Positions 40,301 to 49,638 of a stretch of DNA of 64,000 nt are shown in pieces. Positions within the stretch are counted from its first letter, which is position 1; every line of letters begins with the position of its first letter. Source of the stretch: Phytomonas francai (Eukaryota > Euglenozoa > Kinetoplastea > Trypanosomatida > Trypanosomatidae); assembly GCA_001766655.1 (NCBI GenBank), contig MJCC01000005.1:587233-651232 (forward strand), in the 5' to 3' direction. The translations under genes were made by a program, and so were the position numbers. Below the pieces are notes generated by a model. It was not told the DNA's origin. It saw only the letters and a list, made by a program, of their open reading frames with translations, and did not search any database.

Positions 40301-43300
40301 TACGTCACGATCGAATCCTATATTGTAGTGTTGGAGTACACCAATGAAACCCGGACCCTAATTCGAAACCTAACAGATTTGCAAGTCTTTGCATGCTCTT
40401 ATGTTCACCTGCTTAATAGTCGCCTTCGTCGCATTCTCTGTGCTTTTCGAAAGAGGCTTCAGGAGGATACTATACCCGACTCCGTTTCACTCACAATACT
40501 TATAACTCTTGACAAGATCCTAACCGCTCTCGTAAAGGAGGAGAAGACAGTTTTGCAGAACCAAGACGACTTTTCTGAGATTTACTCATCTGTTGTCAGT
40601 GTTCTTATGCAAACCCCTTTGATAGTTATTCGACATGCCGCAATTAATGTTCTCATGAAACTCAACCAGATGTGTCCTTCCTCTTTAGTATTTATCGAGG
40701 AGAAGCACCATGAGCTAATTGGAATACTAGGGAATGTATACAACGCAAATCAATCCACTCGTGAGGGCCTTTCTAATATTTTAACGCTATTTGGCCAGCT
40801 GGGGGCGGTAGATCCATCTTCGAACCCGATGGCAGTCCAAAAAAAAAAGACCGAGGACACCTTTGCCCAGGATGAAGTTGATTCGGGCCTGATGTTTAAT
40901 TGTACTGCTATCGTTTACCGAACCTTATGTCGGATGTTGGATCTAAGCATGTCTGAAGCAGTCCACTCACAGACCTTGCGCACACTTTTGGATTTTATTC
41001 GCTGCACTCAGGACAGCAGAGATGTCGTGGATGGGGTGCACGCTGTGCAGGCAGTGTTGCATGTGTTGAAGTCCTTTACCGATAGCCCCTCTCTCCGTCT
41101 TGAAGCACTGCATGTCCTGGCTGGCATTATTGCGTTGAGGCATGAGCGCATCTTGCGCGTAATGCTACCTGAGATTGTGGTTTTGCTGGAACAGCTTTGG
41201 ATCCCAAGCGACATTGCGCTTTTCCGCGGTGTTTTAGAGGTCGTTGAGGCTCTAAGACCGGGTAAGCTATCGGCTAAGGAGCATTTGGAAACATGGGCGT
41301 GGCTGTACCCACGCCTCACAGACGTCGCGCTCCAGGATCACACGGAAACACACGAGTTCTGCCTGCATGTCATTGATATTATCCTTAACGCAAGCTACAT
41401 CCCACCACATTGCATGAATATTGTGTTTCCTATGTTGATGCATTTCATTAAACAGACTGACCTCCTTGTGGAGGTGCGTAGCCAATCGATGTGTGCGGCA
41501 GTTCATATTGTGTGTGAGCTCAAGGCTACACAATATCTACCTTCATTAATACAAGGCATCTCTACCTTTGCCAGGCACTGTGATGTCCATAAAGAGCTTG
41601 TGACGCAAATATACACACCGAACGTACGAGAATCACTAAGGATGCTCTCCACGCTACAGTTTGAAGGACGTTCGATCATCAAGCAGTTACGAGATCGGAT
41701 CCTTGGCGTGGATGGGTGCGGCTTATCTAGCACTCCAACGTTAGCTCTCTCCACAGCAGGCAGGAACTACGGCTATATTGTTGGGAGGGCCTCTGGGCAA
41801 TCGCATTGGAATATGGTCGTCCCGTCCAACAGTAACGCCGTCTCGTCCTCAACACACGTAAGCGGTCGAACAGATAACGTGACCACTGGGGGCACCACCA
41901 ATAGATCCTTCCTTCAGCACAAACATTCTGAGCTACTACGCGCTGACGATGACGGGATGCCATCTCCAATCGTACTTGGTAGCGCTGACCCATCGCAAGA
42001 CCTAGTTCTTTTCATGAAGCATGTCGAGTATGGCGAGCGCGTAAAGGAAAGCAAATTGCGGGAGTGGTTCGCAGAATTGCAGAAGTGGATTATACTGGTC
42101 ACACCGCACCGAGCTTTTCGCGTCTTAGTGAATCTTTTTGACAAACATGAGCAGCTCCGAAGAGAACTTTTCTACCCGTCCTTTAAAGCGTTGTACGAAG
42201 TGCTCAGCGCGGAGCAGATTAAAAAAGTGGAAGCTGTGCTTACATTGGTTTTGAACAGCAACGACGCTGATTTATCTAGCAAGTGCCTTGGATTAGCCGA
42301 CTATCTTAATCACAACACTCCTAAAATATCGAAAGAAGTACTTGACCAGCTAAACAAGCTTGATCGTAATGATAACGGGAAGGTGTTTATATATGCCACC
42401 GATACAAGGCCAGTTCGTCATAATTTGAATCCAAATTGGAGCATGTGGCATGTTGACCCATTTGTTGCCAACAATGAACAGATCCAAAAAGCTAGCAGTT
42501 CTGTAAGCACAAATACTGTGGGCGACTCGAAAGCTCACGATATTATGATGGGAAAAGGCAACGAAAGCCATACACATGTTGACGATGTTGAGAGCCCGCT
42601 AATGCTCGGTTCGTGTGTATCCTTGCTGAGCGTCCCTCGTGATGAAAAAGAAGGTGGTAACCACCGAAGACTCAAGGAAGGAGTTCACGAGGAACAACAA
42701 AATGGTCTGCCTGTATTGAAGGGCATAGCAGGTGGTTCCAAGTTGCTTTCTGAAGAAACGCAAGGGAATCTTGCGATTGGTGCACAGGCGCATCCCATTT
42801 CTGAACACAGCGACAACTCATACAGAAGTCTAAATTTTCTACAAAAATCTCGTCCGATACCACATGGGGTGCGCTTGTCACGTAAAACGAGCATCCTCTT
42901 CTCCATGAAGGATATTATCAGAGCAGCAGAGCGAACTCGTATGTATGACAAGGCTCTCAGCTACTTAGAGGGAAACCTTCAGTATGTGCTAAATGTCTAC
43001 CGTTATCGCGAAATACCTCGGGATGTGATCAAAGAAAATGTCTGGCCACTCGCTTGGGTTTATAGCCAACGTGAAATGCAGGACTCGGTTGTTGGCCTCT
43101 TCAAGACAATTCGCTATGCCGGTGGTGATGATGATGGGTTCCGTTTTGAGCTCCTGCGTTCGTGGGAAAGAGCAAAGCAAGCTTACCAGAAGGCTTTTCA
43201 AGGAATCTGGATTGGTCCCGCGGTCAGCCCAGCGGTTGTGGAGGGCTACGTGAGGACACTCTGCTTTTGCGCAGAGTGGGACAAGGCACTGTCGGTGGTC

Positions 43301-46300
43301 AAACAGGTCTACGAGCATAGCTCTCATATTTTCTCTCAAACTGCAAACAATACCCACACCTCTGCCACTGTTAACATTTCCTCAACTGTCGCTCAGTGTG
43401 GGGCGTTATCTGCATGGGTGCTGGAGCGCTGGGACGACGTGACTCAGTTGGCAGAATGCATATCGCCAAGTGAGGGTAACAACGCAGCCATTCGTCTCTT
43501 CTTCTTAAATGTATCTCATCTGCACTCTAACATTGTCGAAAATGCTACTAGTTCATATGATGCCTTACGGCAGTCGCTCAGGCAGGGAAAACTGGTGGTT
43601 GACGGCAGCTTACGCACCCTTATGCCCCTGAGCTATTCCCATGCTTATGAAAATATAGCTCTGTTGCAGCACTTCACCGAGATGGAGGAAACCTTGGACT
43701 ACACTCTTTGTCGCTCTACCAAGCGGCGTTCTCAGTTTATTGAGCGCTGGAACAAACGCTTCTTGCACATGAAACCAGACTCCCTATACCCCAGCCTGTA
43801 CACCCTCCTCCTCCACTCCCTTGTCCTCAGTCGCAGTGAGATGTCCAAGATGATGCTGCACTTTTGTGAATTGATGAGTGCGGAATATCCGAAACTCGCC
43901 ATCTGGGCAATGAATTGGCTTTGGCGAGGTATTTCTTCATCTCATGTCGATGGCGAGCCGCCGCCGATACACACAAATGATATGCAGAAGAGCGATCCCA
44001 GTGTTGTGGTTGGCTATTTTTCTCACTTGTGGTTTCAAGGTCACCGGCAGGCGGCCGTTTCTTATATGGAGCAGTACTTGATGGACCATGGGAAGGAATT
44101 GGAGGTGAGGGACCCTGACTGCTATGGTGGGGCGCACCTAAAGTTAGGAATCTGGAAGCAGGACCTCCATGCAGATTGCTTCTGGATGAAAGAGTACTGT
44201 GATACCGTATTAGCCCACTTCCACGAGGCAATTCGTGCCATGCCGCACGGCTACGAAGCGTGGCATAGCTGGGGCTTAATGAACTACCGTATTCAACAGC
44301 GCGAGCATAGGTTCACGTTAGGCGAATTGCACCGCTTTGTGGAGGCTGCGCATCAGGGTTTTGTTGCGGCTATATGCCGTTGCAAAAGTCCTTCCGAGGC
44401 GCTTCCTGGCATTATGCGTTTACTTCAGTTGTGGGTTCTACACAATGGTGTTGCGTTTTTGAAGGAGATGGTTGCAGATAGCATCAGCCGCATCCCCCTT
44501 GATCATTGGGTCCAGTCTATTCCACAGCTCATTGGATACCTCGGCAATGATTCCCACGACGTCCGCGAGATGATTAGTATGATTCTTAAATCCTTGTGCG
44601 GAAAGCATCCTCAGGCTGTTGTGTTTCCCCTACTTGTTGTACTTATACCAGATGATATGTCCACCAAAGCTGATCCACAGCTGCTTCTGAAACGAGAATT
44701 AGTGCGGTCGGTGATTCAGCACTGCCCTATACGGATTCGAAACGAGGCTGAGACAATAGCCAAACTCCTTGTGGAAGTTTCAGCCATACCCATTGAAAAA
44801 ATTCGAGAGAACCTGAGCCGTGTCGCCGCGGCGTGGAATCCCAACGCTGAATATGAGGACGACCGTGAGGAGGTTCATCAGAGGCTTAAAGCTACCTTAG
44901 ATATTTTTCAAATCAACCGCAAGCACTTGCTTTACACTGTTGGTGACATTGGTCAATTTGTACAAATGGTCATTGATGATGATCTTCGCGGGCAGCGCGA
45001 GAAGGCAACCGGAATTGTGAATCAGCTAGTAGACGAAATCACCAAGCACATCTCTGAAAAATTGGGAAGGGAACCCCAGAAGGCGATGGAGCCGTTGCTA
45101 CGCTTGCGAAATTGTACCATTGCTGTCTTCGGTGAGTACAACATTGAAAATGAAAACTACCCCACTATCGTTTCCTTCAGTTCTGAACTGGATGTCATCC
45201 CTTCAAAGAAGCGGCCGCGACGAATTCAGCTGAACGGCTCTGATGGCTGTCTTTATAGCTTTTGCCTTAAGGGTAACGAGGACATCCGCATGGACGAGCG
45301 TGTCATGCAGCTCTTTGGAATGGTAAACATTCTTCTGAGCCACATGCGGATGCCCAGTAGGGCCGACATCCACCGCTTCCCGGTCATTCCTATCACTTCG
45401 AACGTGGGTCTCCTTGGTTGGGTCAAGGATGCGAGGACGATCAACAACACCATCTGCAACTACCGTGCGACCATTTCTCACCTGCGTACACACCACGAGG
45501 CCAACGTGCTGCATAACTACGTCGAATCCTTTGGGCAGTGGGATAAGCTTAGCATCATTCAGCGCACTGAGGCGCTGGACTACGTAATGTCACAGGAAAA
45601 TTGTCAGGCCGTTGATGTCGCGCGTACGATGTGGTATCGTGCCAACACAGCGGAGCAATGGCTTGATCTCCGTATTGTCTATACAACATCGTTAGCGACA
45701 ATGTCCTTGGTGGGCTATGTGCTCGGTCTAGGCGACCGCCATCTTGGCAACATCCTACTCTCTATGTCAACTGGTAAAATTGTTCACATTGACTTTGGGG
45801 ACAGCTTTGATATCGGTCGATTGCGACATGTGCTTCCTGAGACAGTGCCATTCCGCTTAACGCGTATGCTTACCAATGCTATGGAGGTGTTCGGCGTGAA
45901 CGGCATCTTCCGGGCTTCGGCAACGCGTACTCAAAGCGTCTTGAGTCAGAACCGCGATAGCATTATGGCGCTGCTGTCGGCCTTTGTGTACGACGCGATT
46001 ATGCAGCATAAAGTTAAAAATATCATGGATAAAAGTCGTTCTCCTCAGAGCATTGTAGAGCGAACACGAAACAAGTTGCGAGGCAGAGAAATGGCACTGC
46101 CAAACGAACGAATGACTATCTACAATGCTACTCCAGAGAGTTGTCGTCGGCCTGATTTGCTCTTTATGTCGAAAGCATTCGATGACAACGCGGTACGAGA
46201 TCAATCTTTAGGAATGACACCCGAAAAGCAAGTTGGATTTTTAATTAATGAAGCAACGCGGGTTGATAACCACACAACAATGTACTTTGGCTGGGGACCG

Positions 46301-46309
46301 TTATGGTAA
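37313..46309 (+). CDS. TOR-family phosphatidylinositol 3-kinase-related kinase (2998 aa)
   Basis: This is a full-length PIKK. HEAT-like helices fill most of residues 90-1500, interrupted by Ser/Thr-rich linkers (about 495-640 and 715-845). A FAT region begins near 1865 after another linker (about 1715-1860) and runs to about 2480. The kinase domain has FCLKGNED with K2653, DERVMQLFG, the catalytic loop GDRHLGN (D2808) and HIDFGD (D2827). The last 30 residues (2969-2998) are a FATC domain ending in GWGPLW, as in TOR. TOR kinases control growth, translation, autophagy and, in kinetoplastids, life-cycle and stress responses. The FRB-equivalent region, about 2500-2610, is poorly conserved, suggesting one of the extra kinetoplastid TOR paralogues (TOR3/TOR4 type) rather than TOR1 or TOR2. 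Proximity to the calpain array fits my recollection of the T. brucei chromosome 1 TOR-like gene. Confidence 0.9.
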   Translation: MQGQSCPISGKDSLNVLPSDGSRTFLPILESSKTAYTNTTSMPRFNNLNRNMYSFNNAPGFINSTIPATSISNYTSMPTAPSNTSGVGGGSTNNIDANEEELDQLLRELQSSMDSPYAPEVLQNILEVVETRALCNFDPLFRDTFLESCIRDILIELTIAGTEQSLLLALNLIEGLLPIRYTHPQQKFTRLCRSLTAIMGCNLELPSMEAQDLYKQMLKLDMQFDDPPLLTFVPKDLKDRCEHALMQLDGRLQQTNARFHLKCMSILLSGAATVEINPNYIGGQLRNQLMMLSITLSSSGDPKLYTASYNCLCAIFRSTSHMRRNEISLESRCICEDTIRVLSNKHHNEASIVSILTRLRALLSSRELGSINKYNMSQMCILITEQYRNTESNAVRLAVCKLVPIIAPIDPQHAQRRSSYCAIIMKPVKNIRDERTKSDELRNVAAFIENVGYDDLDAANRTNINSIIHRYISRVETQEACWRIIAAICQSNANNPPSQDPPSKSGSTGAHRSLMCSPSCDAPSFTQTMLTSSVEGSNAADFSSLFKESRSLHKKGETSAPVEASPVVKGIQKVFTPTTTLTETEISTITPRARSQYGECTSKCMSRPQKLSTSVSSSDAPLTQSVTLHINTPSSQNPASNYPEANTASVAGTVEMIRRCIPWIARAALTQNLIRYLAIIQKLVPCLSDDIEHSVDKLVDITLEKFSKSNADSDHARRTSVRPDKANSLSFQTAKHGNSTLNDGDASSAITRPLSHFISTDHNTSGGDLLADLSSRATIQKNEPGNNLPNGLNSSLSKAPLLQKPTKTPSGHSFTPTDLKDSTTTHSPSQLVHSSQPTEKPQCELAVALESFARRPVTSVQKLEEIKKVIMPFQRNTDPVVRQKSSEAIIVSLSEWIHYAKEHKTSTYSTRVNEILESYLKNVISEMNPTCRHLEITLLADAPNLRPFLCETHTLSLLLSFLNGESLVREKTVMLLVSLIQDPKLSNYMVAVKTNLYVTIESYIVVLEYTNETRTLIRNLTDLQVFACSYVHLLNSRLRRILCAFRKRLQEDTIPDSVSLTILITLDKILTALVKEEKTVLQNQDDFSEIYSSVVSVLMQTPLIVIRHAAINVLMKLNQMCPSSLVFIEEKHHELIGILGNVYNANQSTREGLSNILTLFGQLGAVDPSSNPMAVQKKKTEDTFAQDEVDSGLMFNCTAIVYRTLCRMLDLSMSEAVHSQTLRTLLDFIRCTQDSRDVVDGVHAVQAVLHVLKSFTDSPSLRLEALHVLAGIIALRHERILRVMLPEIVVLLEQLWIPSDIALFRGVLEVVEALRPGKLSAKEHLETWAWLYPRLTDVALQDHTETHEFCLHVIDIILNASYIPPHCMNIVFPMLMHFIKQTDLLVEVRSQSMCAAVHIVCELKATQYLPSLIQGISTFARHCDVHKELVTQIYTPNVRESLRMLSTLQFEGRSIIKQLRDRILGVDGCGLSSTPTLALSTAGRNYGYIVGRASGQSHWNMVVPSNSNAVSSSTHVSGRTDNVTTGGTTNRSFLQHKHSELLRADDDGMPSPIVLGSADPSQDLVLFMKHVEYGERVKESKLREWFAELQKWIILVTPHRAFRVLVNLFDKHEQLRRELFYPSFKALYEVLSAEQIKKVEAVLTLVLNSNDADLSSKCLGLADYLNHNTPKISKEVLDQLNKLDRNDNGKVFIYATDTRPVRHNLNPNWSMWHVDPFVANNEQIQKASSSVSTNTVGDSKAHDIMMGKGNESHTHVDDVESPLMLGSCVSLLSVPRDEKEGGNHRRLKEGVHEEQQNGLPVLKGIAGGSKLLSEETQGNLAIGAQAHPISEHSDNSYRSLNFLQKSRPIPHGVRLSRKTSILFSMKDIIRAAERTRMYDKALSYLEGNLQYVLNVYRYREIPRDVIKENVWPLAWVYSQREMQDSVVGLFKTIRYAGGDDDGFRFELLRSWERAKQAYQKAFQGIWIGPAVSPAVVEGYVRTLCFCAEWDKALSVVKQVYEHSSHIFSQTANNTHTSATVNISSTVAQCGALSAWVLERWDDVTQLAECISPSEGNNAAIRLFFLNVSHLHSNIVENATSSYDALRQSLRQGKLVVDGSLRTLMPLSYSHAYENIALLQHFTEMEETLDYTLCRSTKRRSQFIERWNKRFLHMKPDSLYPSLYTLLLHSLVLSRSEMSKMMLHFCELMSAEYPKLAIWAMNWLWRGISSSHVDGEPPPIHTNDMQKSDPSVVVGYFSHLWFQGHRQAAVSYMEQYLMDHGKELEVRDPDCYGGAHLKLGIWKQDLHADCFWMKEYCDTVLAHFHEAIRAMPHGYEAWHSWGLMNYRIQQREHRFTLGELHRFVEAAHQGFVAAICRCKSPSEALPGIMRLLQLWVLHNGVAFLKEMVADSISRIPLDHWVQSIPQLIGYLGNDSHDVREMISMILKSLCGKHPQAVVFPLLVVLIPDDMSTKADPQLLLKRELVRSVIQHCPIRIRNEAETIAKLLVEVSAIPIEKIRENLSRVAAAWNPNAEYEDDREEVHQRLKATLDIFQINRKHLLYTVGDIGQFVQMVIDDDLRGQREKATGIVNQLVDEITKHISEKLGREPQKAMEPLLRLRNCTIAVFGEYNIENENYPTIVSFSSELDVIPSKKRPRRIQLNGSDGCLYSFCLKGNEDIRMDERVMQLFGMVNILLSHMRMPSRADIHRFPVIPITSNVGLLGWVKDARTINNTICNYRATISHLRTHHEANVLHNYVESFGQWDKLSIIQRTEALDYVMSQENCQAVDVARTMWYRANTAEQWLDLRIVYTTSLATMSLVGYVLGLGDRHLGNILLSMSTGKIVHIDFGDSFDIGRLRHVLPETVPFRLTRMLTNAMEVFGVNGIFRASATRTQSVLSQNRDSIMALLSAFVYDAIMQHKVKNIMDKSRSPQSIVERTRNKLRGREMALPNERMTIYNATPESCRRPDLLFMSKAFDDNAVRDQSLGMTPEKQVGFLINEATRVDNHTTMYFGWGPLW

Positions 46310-47267
46310 TCAGAAGATGGAAAAGTTAAGCTGATTTAAATGGTGGATAGATGAATAATCTGAGAAAACGTGCCGTGACGATCCATATAAGTAATCTTGA
46401 CACGACCATCTAGTACTCTATGCTGGTTCGATTGAAATAGACCTAAATAAATTGATGCGTAGTCCCATAGAAGACAAGTATAAGCAATGAAATAAATCTC
46501 TGTGAATTCTCAAGGGCTCTTTTAAATTACAGAATTTACAGTAACTTAAGCAAATACTTCATGGTCTAATAAATATATATATATGTAGTTGTCTTTTCAC
46601 ATTTTGCTTTTTTGGCCCTAATATATGAGCAGATAAAATCCTTGTTTCAACAATACTAAAACTGTTGTGGAGGAAAAAATGTTCCTCTTCACTTATGCAT
46701 CTTGCTATAAAGCATCTTTTTGATTGGTACGGTGAAGGTATAAATATCCATGATATTATAAAAAGAAAATTTAAAAGGTTAGTGTACATTGAGACTGATT
46801 AGCACTATGACATACTCATTGCCTCCCTTTCACTCATTCACCTCTAACACTCGCTGTTAATTCGAGGACTACGCATTTAGTATAGCGGTAAGCCTTTTTT
46901 ATACGAGTAAACGCTTAAAATTGGATACGCTATGAGGTAAAAGGATCTGCGATGATATTTTGGTCAAAGCATAGTTGGTGGATAGTACTAATAGATCATG
47001 TAGCTAAAAAAGACAAGTATATAGTGACAGCAATTTTCTTGCTTAAGGTGGCAGCTCAAATAACATGCTTTTGTAGTATGGAAAAAGATGAACCTTAATC
47101 TATATGCTATATTTACCCCCCCCCNCCCCCCACCGCCCCCTCTCCGCCTTCCTTTGATACTCTTTTGCAGAATTGTTACGCGATTCATTTCTTTTATCTT
47201 TGCATTTTTAGAGAAGGGTGGATACAAAGGGGTGCAATAAAAAAACGAAGTTTTCAATTAACCAAAA
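46310..47267. other. Intergenic spacer between TOR and zuotin
   Basis: This is 958 bases, AT-rich on the left. It ends in a C-rich tract that includes one ambiguous base (N at 47125). No gene is seen. Confidence 0.55.
47114..47170 (+). promoter_or_regulatory. Poly-C/pyrimidine tract and putative spliced-leader acceptor
   Basis: A nearly pure C run, broken by one N at 47125, continues into C/T-rich sequence and TCTTTTGCAG, with AG at 47169-47170. This is 97 bases before the zuotin ATG. The N probably marks a homopolymer length that sequencing did not resolve. Confidence 0.55.
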
Positions 47268-49205
47268 ATGGCTCTGATAAAACTACATTTGCCGCAGCTC
47301 AGGGCGGGGGAGCAGCCCATGGAGTTCCTTGATACAGAAAAGAAAGAACTGTCGTTGTGGTGTTCACAAGTCACGGTTGCGACTCAAGGACTCGCCTACT
47401 ATCGGCACCTTGATTTCCTGACTCGGCTTCAGGGTGAGGCGGGGCGCTTTTTACAAGATCAGAGTGATCCTCAAAGCGCAGCGAATCAGTGGATCAGTGA
47501 TGTATCTGACAACGATGATAAAAGTGACCTCAGTCCTAGTGATGACGATCGCGAGGCAGAGGGCCATCAACAGGCGGCTTCTCAACGGAATAATTTTGTT
47601 CGGATATCAGATGAAGATCTTTTGGTGAACTGGTATGATGTCCTCAAGCTGGAGCAACAAGAAGATGCCACGAATGAGCAGATTCGACAGGCTTACAAGC
47701 GCTGCTGTTTAGAAACCCACCCCGACAAACAGAAAGATCATTCAGATGAGTTGTTCAAGAAGGTACAGCGTGCATTTGATATTCTTGGTGACCCGGATGT
47801 TCGTCGGAAGTACGACTCCTCTCGGCCGTTTGATGACAGTATACCAGATGCAGTTGTTGAGGAATCGATGTTTTATCGCACTTTTGGGGCAGTTTTTGAG
47901 CGAAACAAGAAATGGAGCATTGAGAAGGACTTGCCCTCACTTGGTAACGATGCCACTCCCTACCCCAATGTGGTACGTTTTTATGATCGCTGGAGTACTT
48001 ATCAGAGCTGGCGGGATTTTTCGCACATTGCAGAACTTTCCGAGATTGACGATTCAATGTGTCGTGAAGAGAGACGCTACTACATGCGCGAAAATGAACG
48101 CCAACTAGCACAGCACCATCGTGAAGAGCTTAAGCGAATTCGGAAGCTAGTGGAGAGGGCTAGAAAAAACGACCCTCGCCTGCGCCGCAAACGAGACGAA
48201 GTTGAAGCCAAACGAAAAAAGGAGCAGGAGGAGAGAGAAGCCTTTCGGCAAAAACTTCGCGCTGAGGAGCAACTGCGTCAGAAACAGGAGGAACAAAAGG
48301 AGCGAGACCGACAACAGGAAGCTATTCGCGCAGCGCAGGCGCAAAAGGATGCTATAAGGCAAGCCCAAAGGGAGATGCTAGCCTTCCTTGAGATGCATGA
48401 TTTGATCGACGCGACGCCAACCAATAAAATTCTTTCCAACGCGGTTCGAAAACCCAACATTTCGTGGCTCTTCTCGAAGCTAAATGACGTTCAAGAAGCG
48501 CAGTCGATTCTGGAGGCTGTGCGGTCCGCTAGCACTATCCATGAATCCAAGAGGGCCACCACAGCTGGGAAGGGTGCGGCTATCCAGGATGAAGACGAAG
48601 GTGATGATACCGAGGTTGAGGCGGTTCGAGTGTTCAACCGCTTCATTTGTGAACGTGAGAAACTCATTGGCACGGACCGTTATGGAGAACCCATAAAGAA
48701 GGCTGATCATGGAGACAAGGCAAATGTCGCGGGGGCTTCCCCCAGCGGGGTTAGTGCTGGCGCGTTTAGTGGGAGCAAGAAACAAGCACCCCCCGTTGTG
48801 TGGACCTCAGACGACCTCGCGCGCCTTCAGAAGGCCACGGCCAAGTACCCCCCCGGCACGATCGAGCGCTGGCCTAAAATCGTCGTTGCACTGCGAAACC
48901 GCTTCACGGAGGAGCAAGCCATGGCAAAAGTGAACGAACTAAACACATCGCTAAGCAACTGTAATAACCCTCACAGTGGCGCTGGCGGCGGATCCTCTGG
49001 GGCTTCACCTACGGCACTGACAACAGCTCCCGTAGACGATTGGACGATAAAGCAACAAAAACAACTTGAGCAGGGCCTGCGTGAGCTGAAGGACTACAAG
49101 GAAAAGGATAAATTCCAGAAGATTTCTGGAATGGTGGATGGTAAGACTGCGAAGGAGTGTTTTGATCGATACAAGTTTTTGTGCTCAATAAAGCGTAAAG
49201 CTTAG
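47268..49205 (+). CDS. ZUO1: Zuotin/DNAJC2 (MPP11)-type ribosome-associated J protein
   Basis: The protein has 645 residues and starts at the ATG at 47268. The J domain spans about 122-190 with the HPD motif at 151-153. It is followed by the zuotin homology region (FGAVFERNKKWS, then FYDRWSTYQSWRDFSHIAEL), a long charged helix rich in Arg/Lys/Glu/Gln (about 270-370), and two SANT/Myb-like domains near 508-555 and 590-640 (VVWTSDDLARLQKA and DDWTIKQQKQLEQGL). The two SANT domains match the animal DNAJC2 form, whereas yeast Zuo1 lacks them. The family binds ribosomes near the exit tunnel and, with an Hsp70 partner, assists nascent-chain folding; DNAJC2 also has chromatin roles. A Gly/Ser/Ala-rich linker before SANT1 is GC-rich. 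Confidence 0.93.
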   Translation: MALIKLHLPQLRAGEQPMEFLDTEKKELSLWCSQVTVATQGLAYYRHLDFLTRLQGEAGRFLQDQSDPQSAANQWISDVSDNDDKSDLSPSDDDREAEGHQQAASQRNNFVRISDEDLLVNWYDVLKLEQQEDATNEQIRQAYKRCCLETHPDKQKDHSDELFKKVQRAFDILGDPDVRRKYDSSRPFDDSIPDAVVEESMFYRTFGAVFERNKKWSIEKDLPSLGNDATPYPNVVRFYDRWSTYQSWRDFSHIAELSEIDDSMCREERRYYMRENERQLAQHHREELKRIRKLVERARKNDPRLRRKRDEVEAKRKKEQEEREAFRQKLRAEEQLRQKQEEQKERDRQQEAIRAAQAQKDAIRQAQREMLAFLEMHDLIDATPTNKILSNAVRKPNISWLFSKLNDVQEAQSILEAVRSASTIHESKRATTAGKGAAIQDEDEGDDTEVEAVRVFNRFICEREKLIGTDRYGEPIKKADHGDKANVAGASPSGVSAGAFSGSKKQAPPVVWTSDDLARLQKATAKYPPGTIERWPKIVVALRNRFTEEQAMAKVNELNTSLSNCNNPHSGAGGGSSGASPTALTTAPVDDWTIKQQKQLEQGLRELKDYKEKDKFQKISGMVDGKTAKECFDRYKFLCSIKRKA

Positions 49206-49638
49206 TATATCCATTTACACTTGCAAAATAAAAGCTACACATTTTGCCCTTGCCTTCACTTGTCGCCGTTTAAGAGTAACATGTGCGTAAAGAATAAATA
49301 ATCTTTGAAGAGTACAGTAAATGTTCCCCTAAGCATTTAATGGGCTCTCCTGCTAAGCTACATTCTTGGGAAAAAACTAGTATTTAGTTTTACTTGATTT
49401 TTTTTTGGTTGCATTCCTACCTCTGAGACGCTTTATTTATTCATATTCCACTATTTTTTTTTTGCTGTCTTCTTTAGCTTTCTCGCCCTTTAGCTTTCAT
49501 TATATATATACATATAGTAGTTATCACCTTTTTTCTCCCAATATTCACTCCTGTGTCACACGCCCTTATATCCTAGCTGTCTTGTTTGTGTTTGATTTTC
49601 ATTCTTTTGTTAATAATAGGACGAATCAATACGTAACT
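49206..49638. other. Intergenic spacer before YIF1
   Basis: This is 433 bases. From about 49405 the YIF1 frame has no stop upstream of its ATG, but no in-frame ATG lies there. The DNA is a T/C-rich 5' region. Pyrimidine tracts end at AG 49575-49576 and later at AG 49619-49620; either could be the acceptor. Confidence 0.5.

Noticed and set aside
49405..49638. 78-codon in-frame N-terminal extension of YIF1
   Set aside because: No ATG is present, the sequence is pyrimidine-rich leader, and the protein from 49639 already matches YIF1 length.
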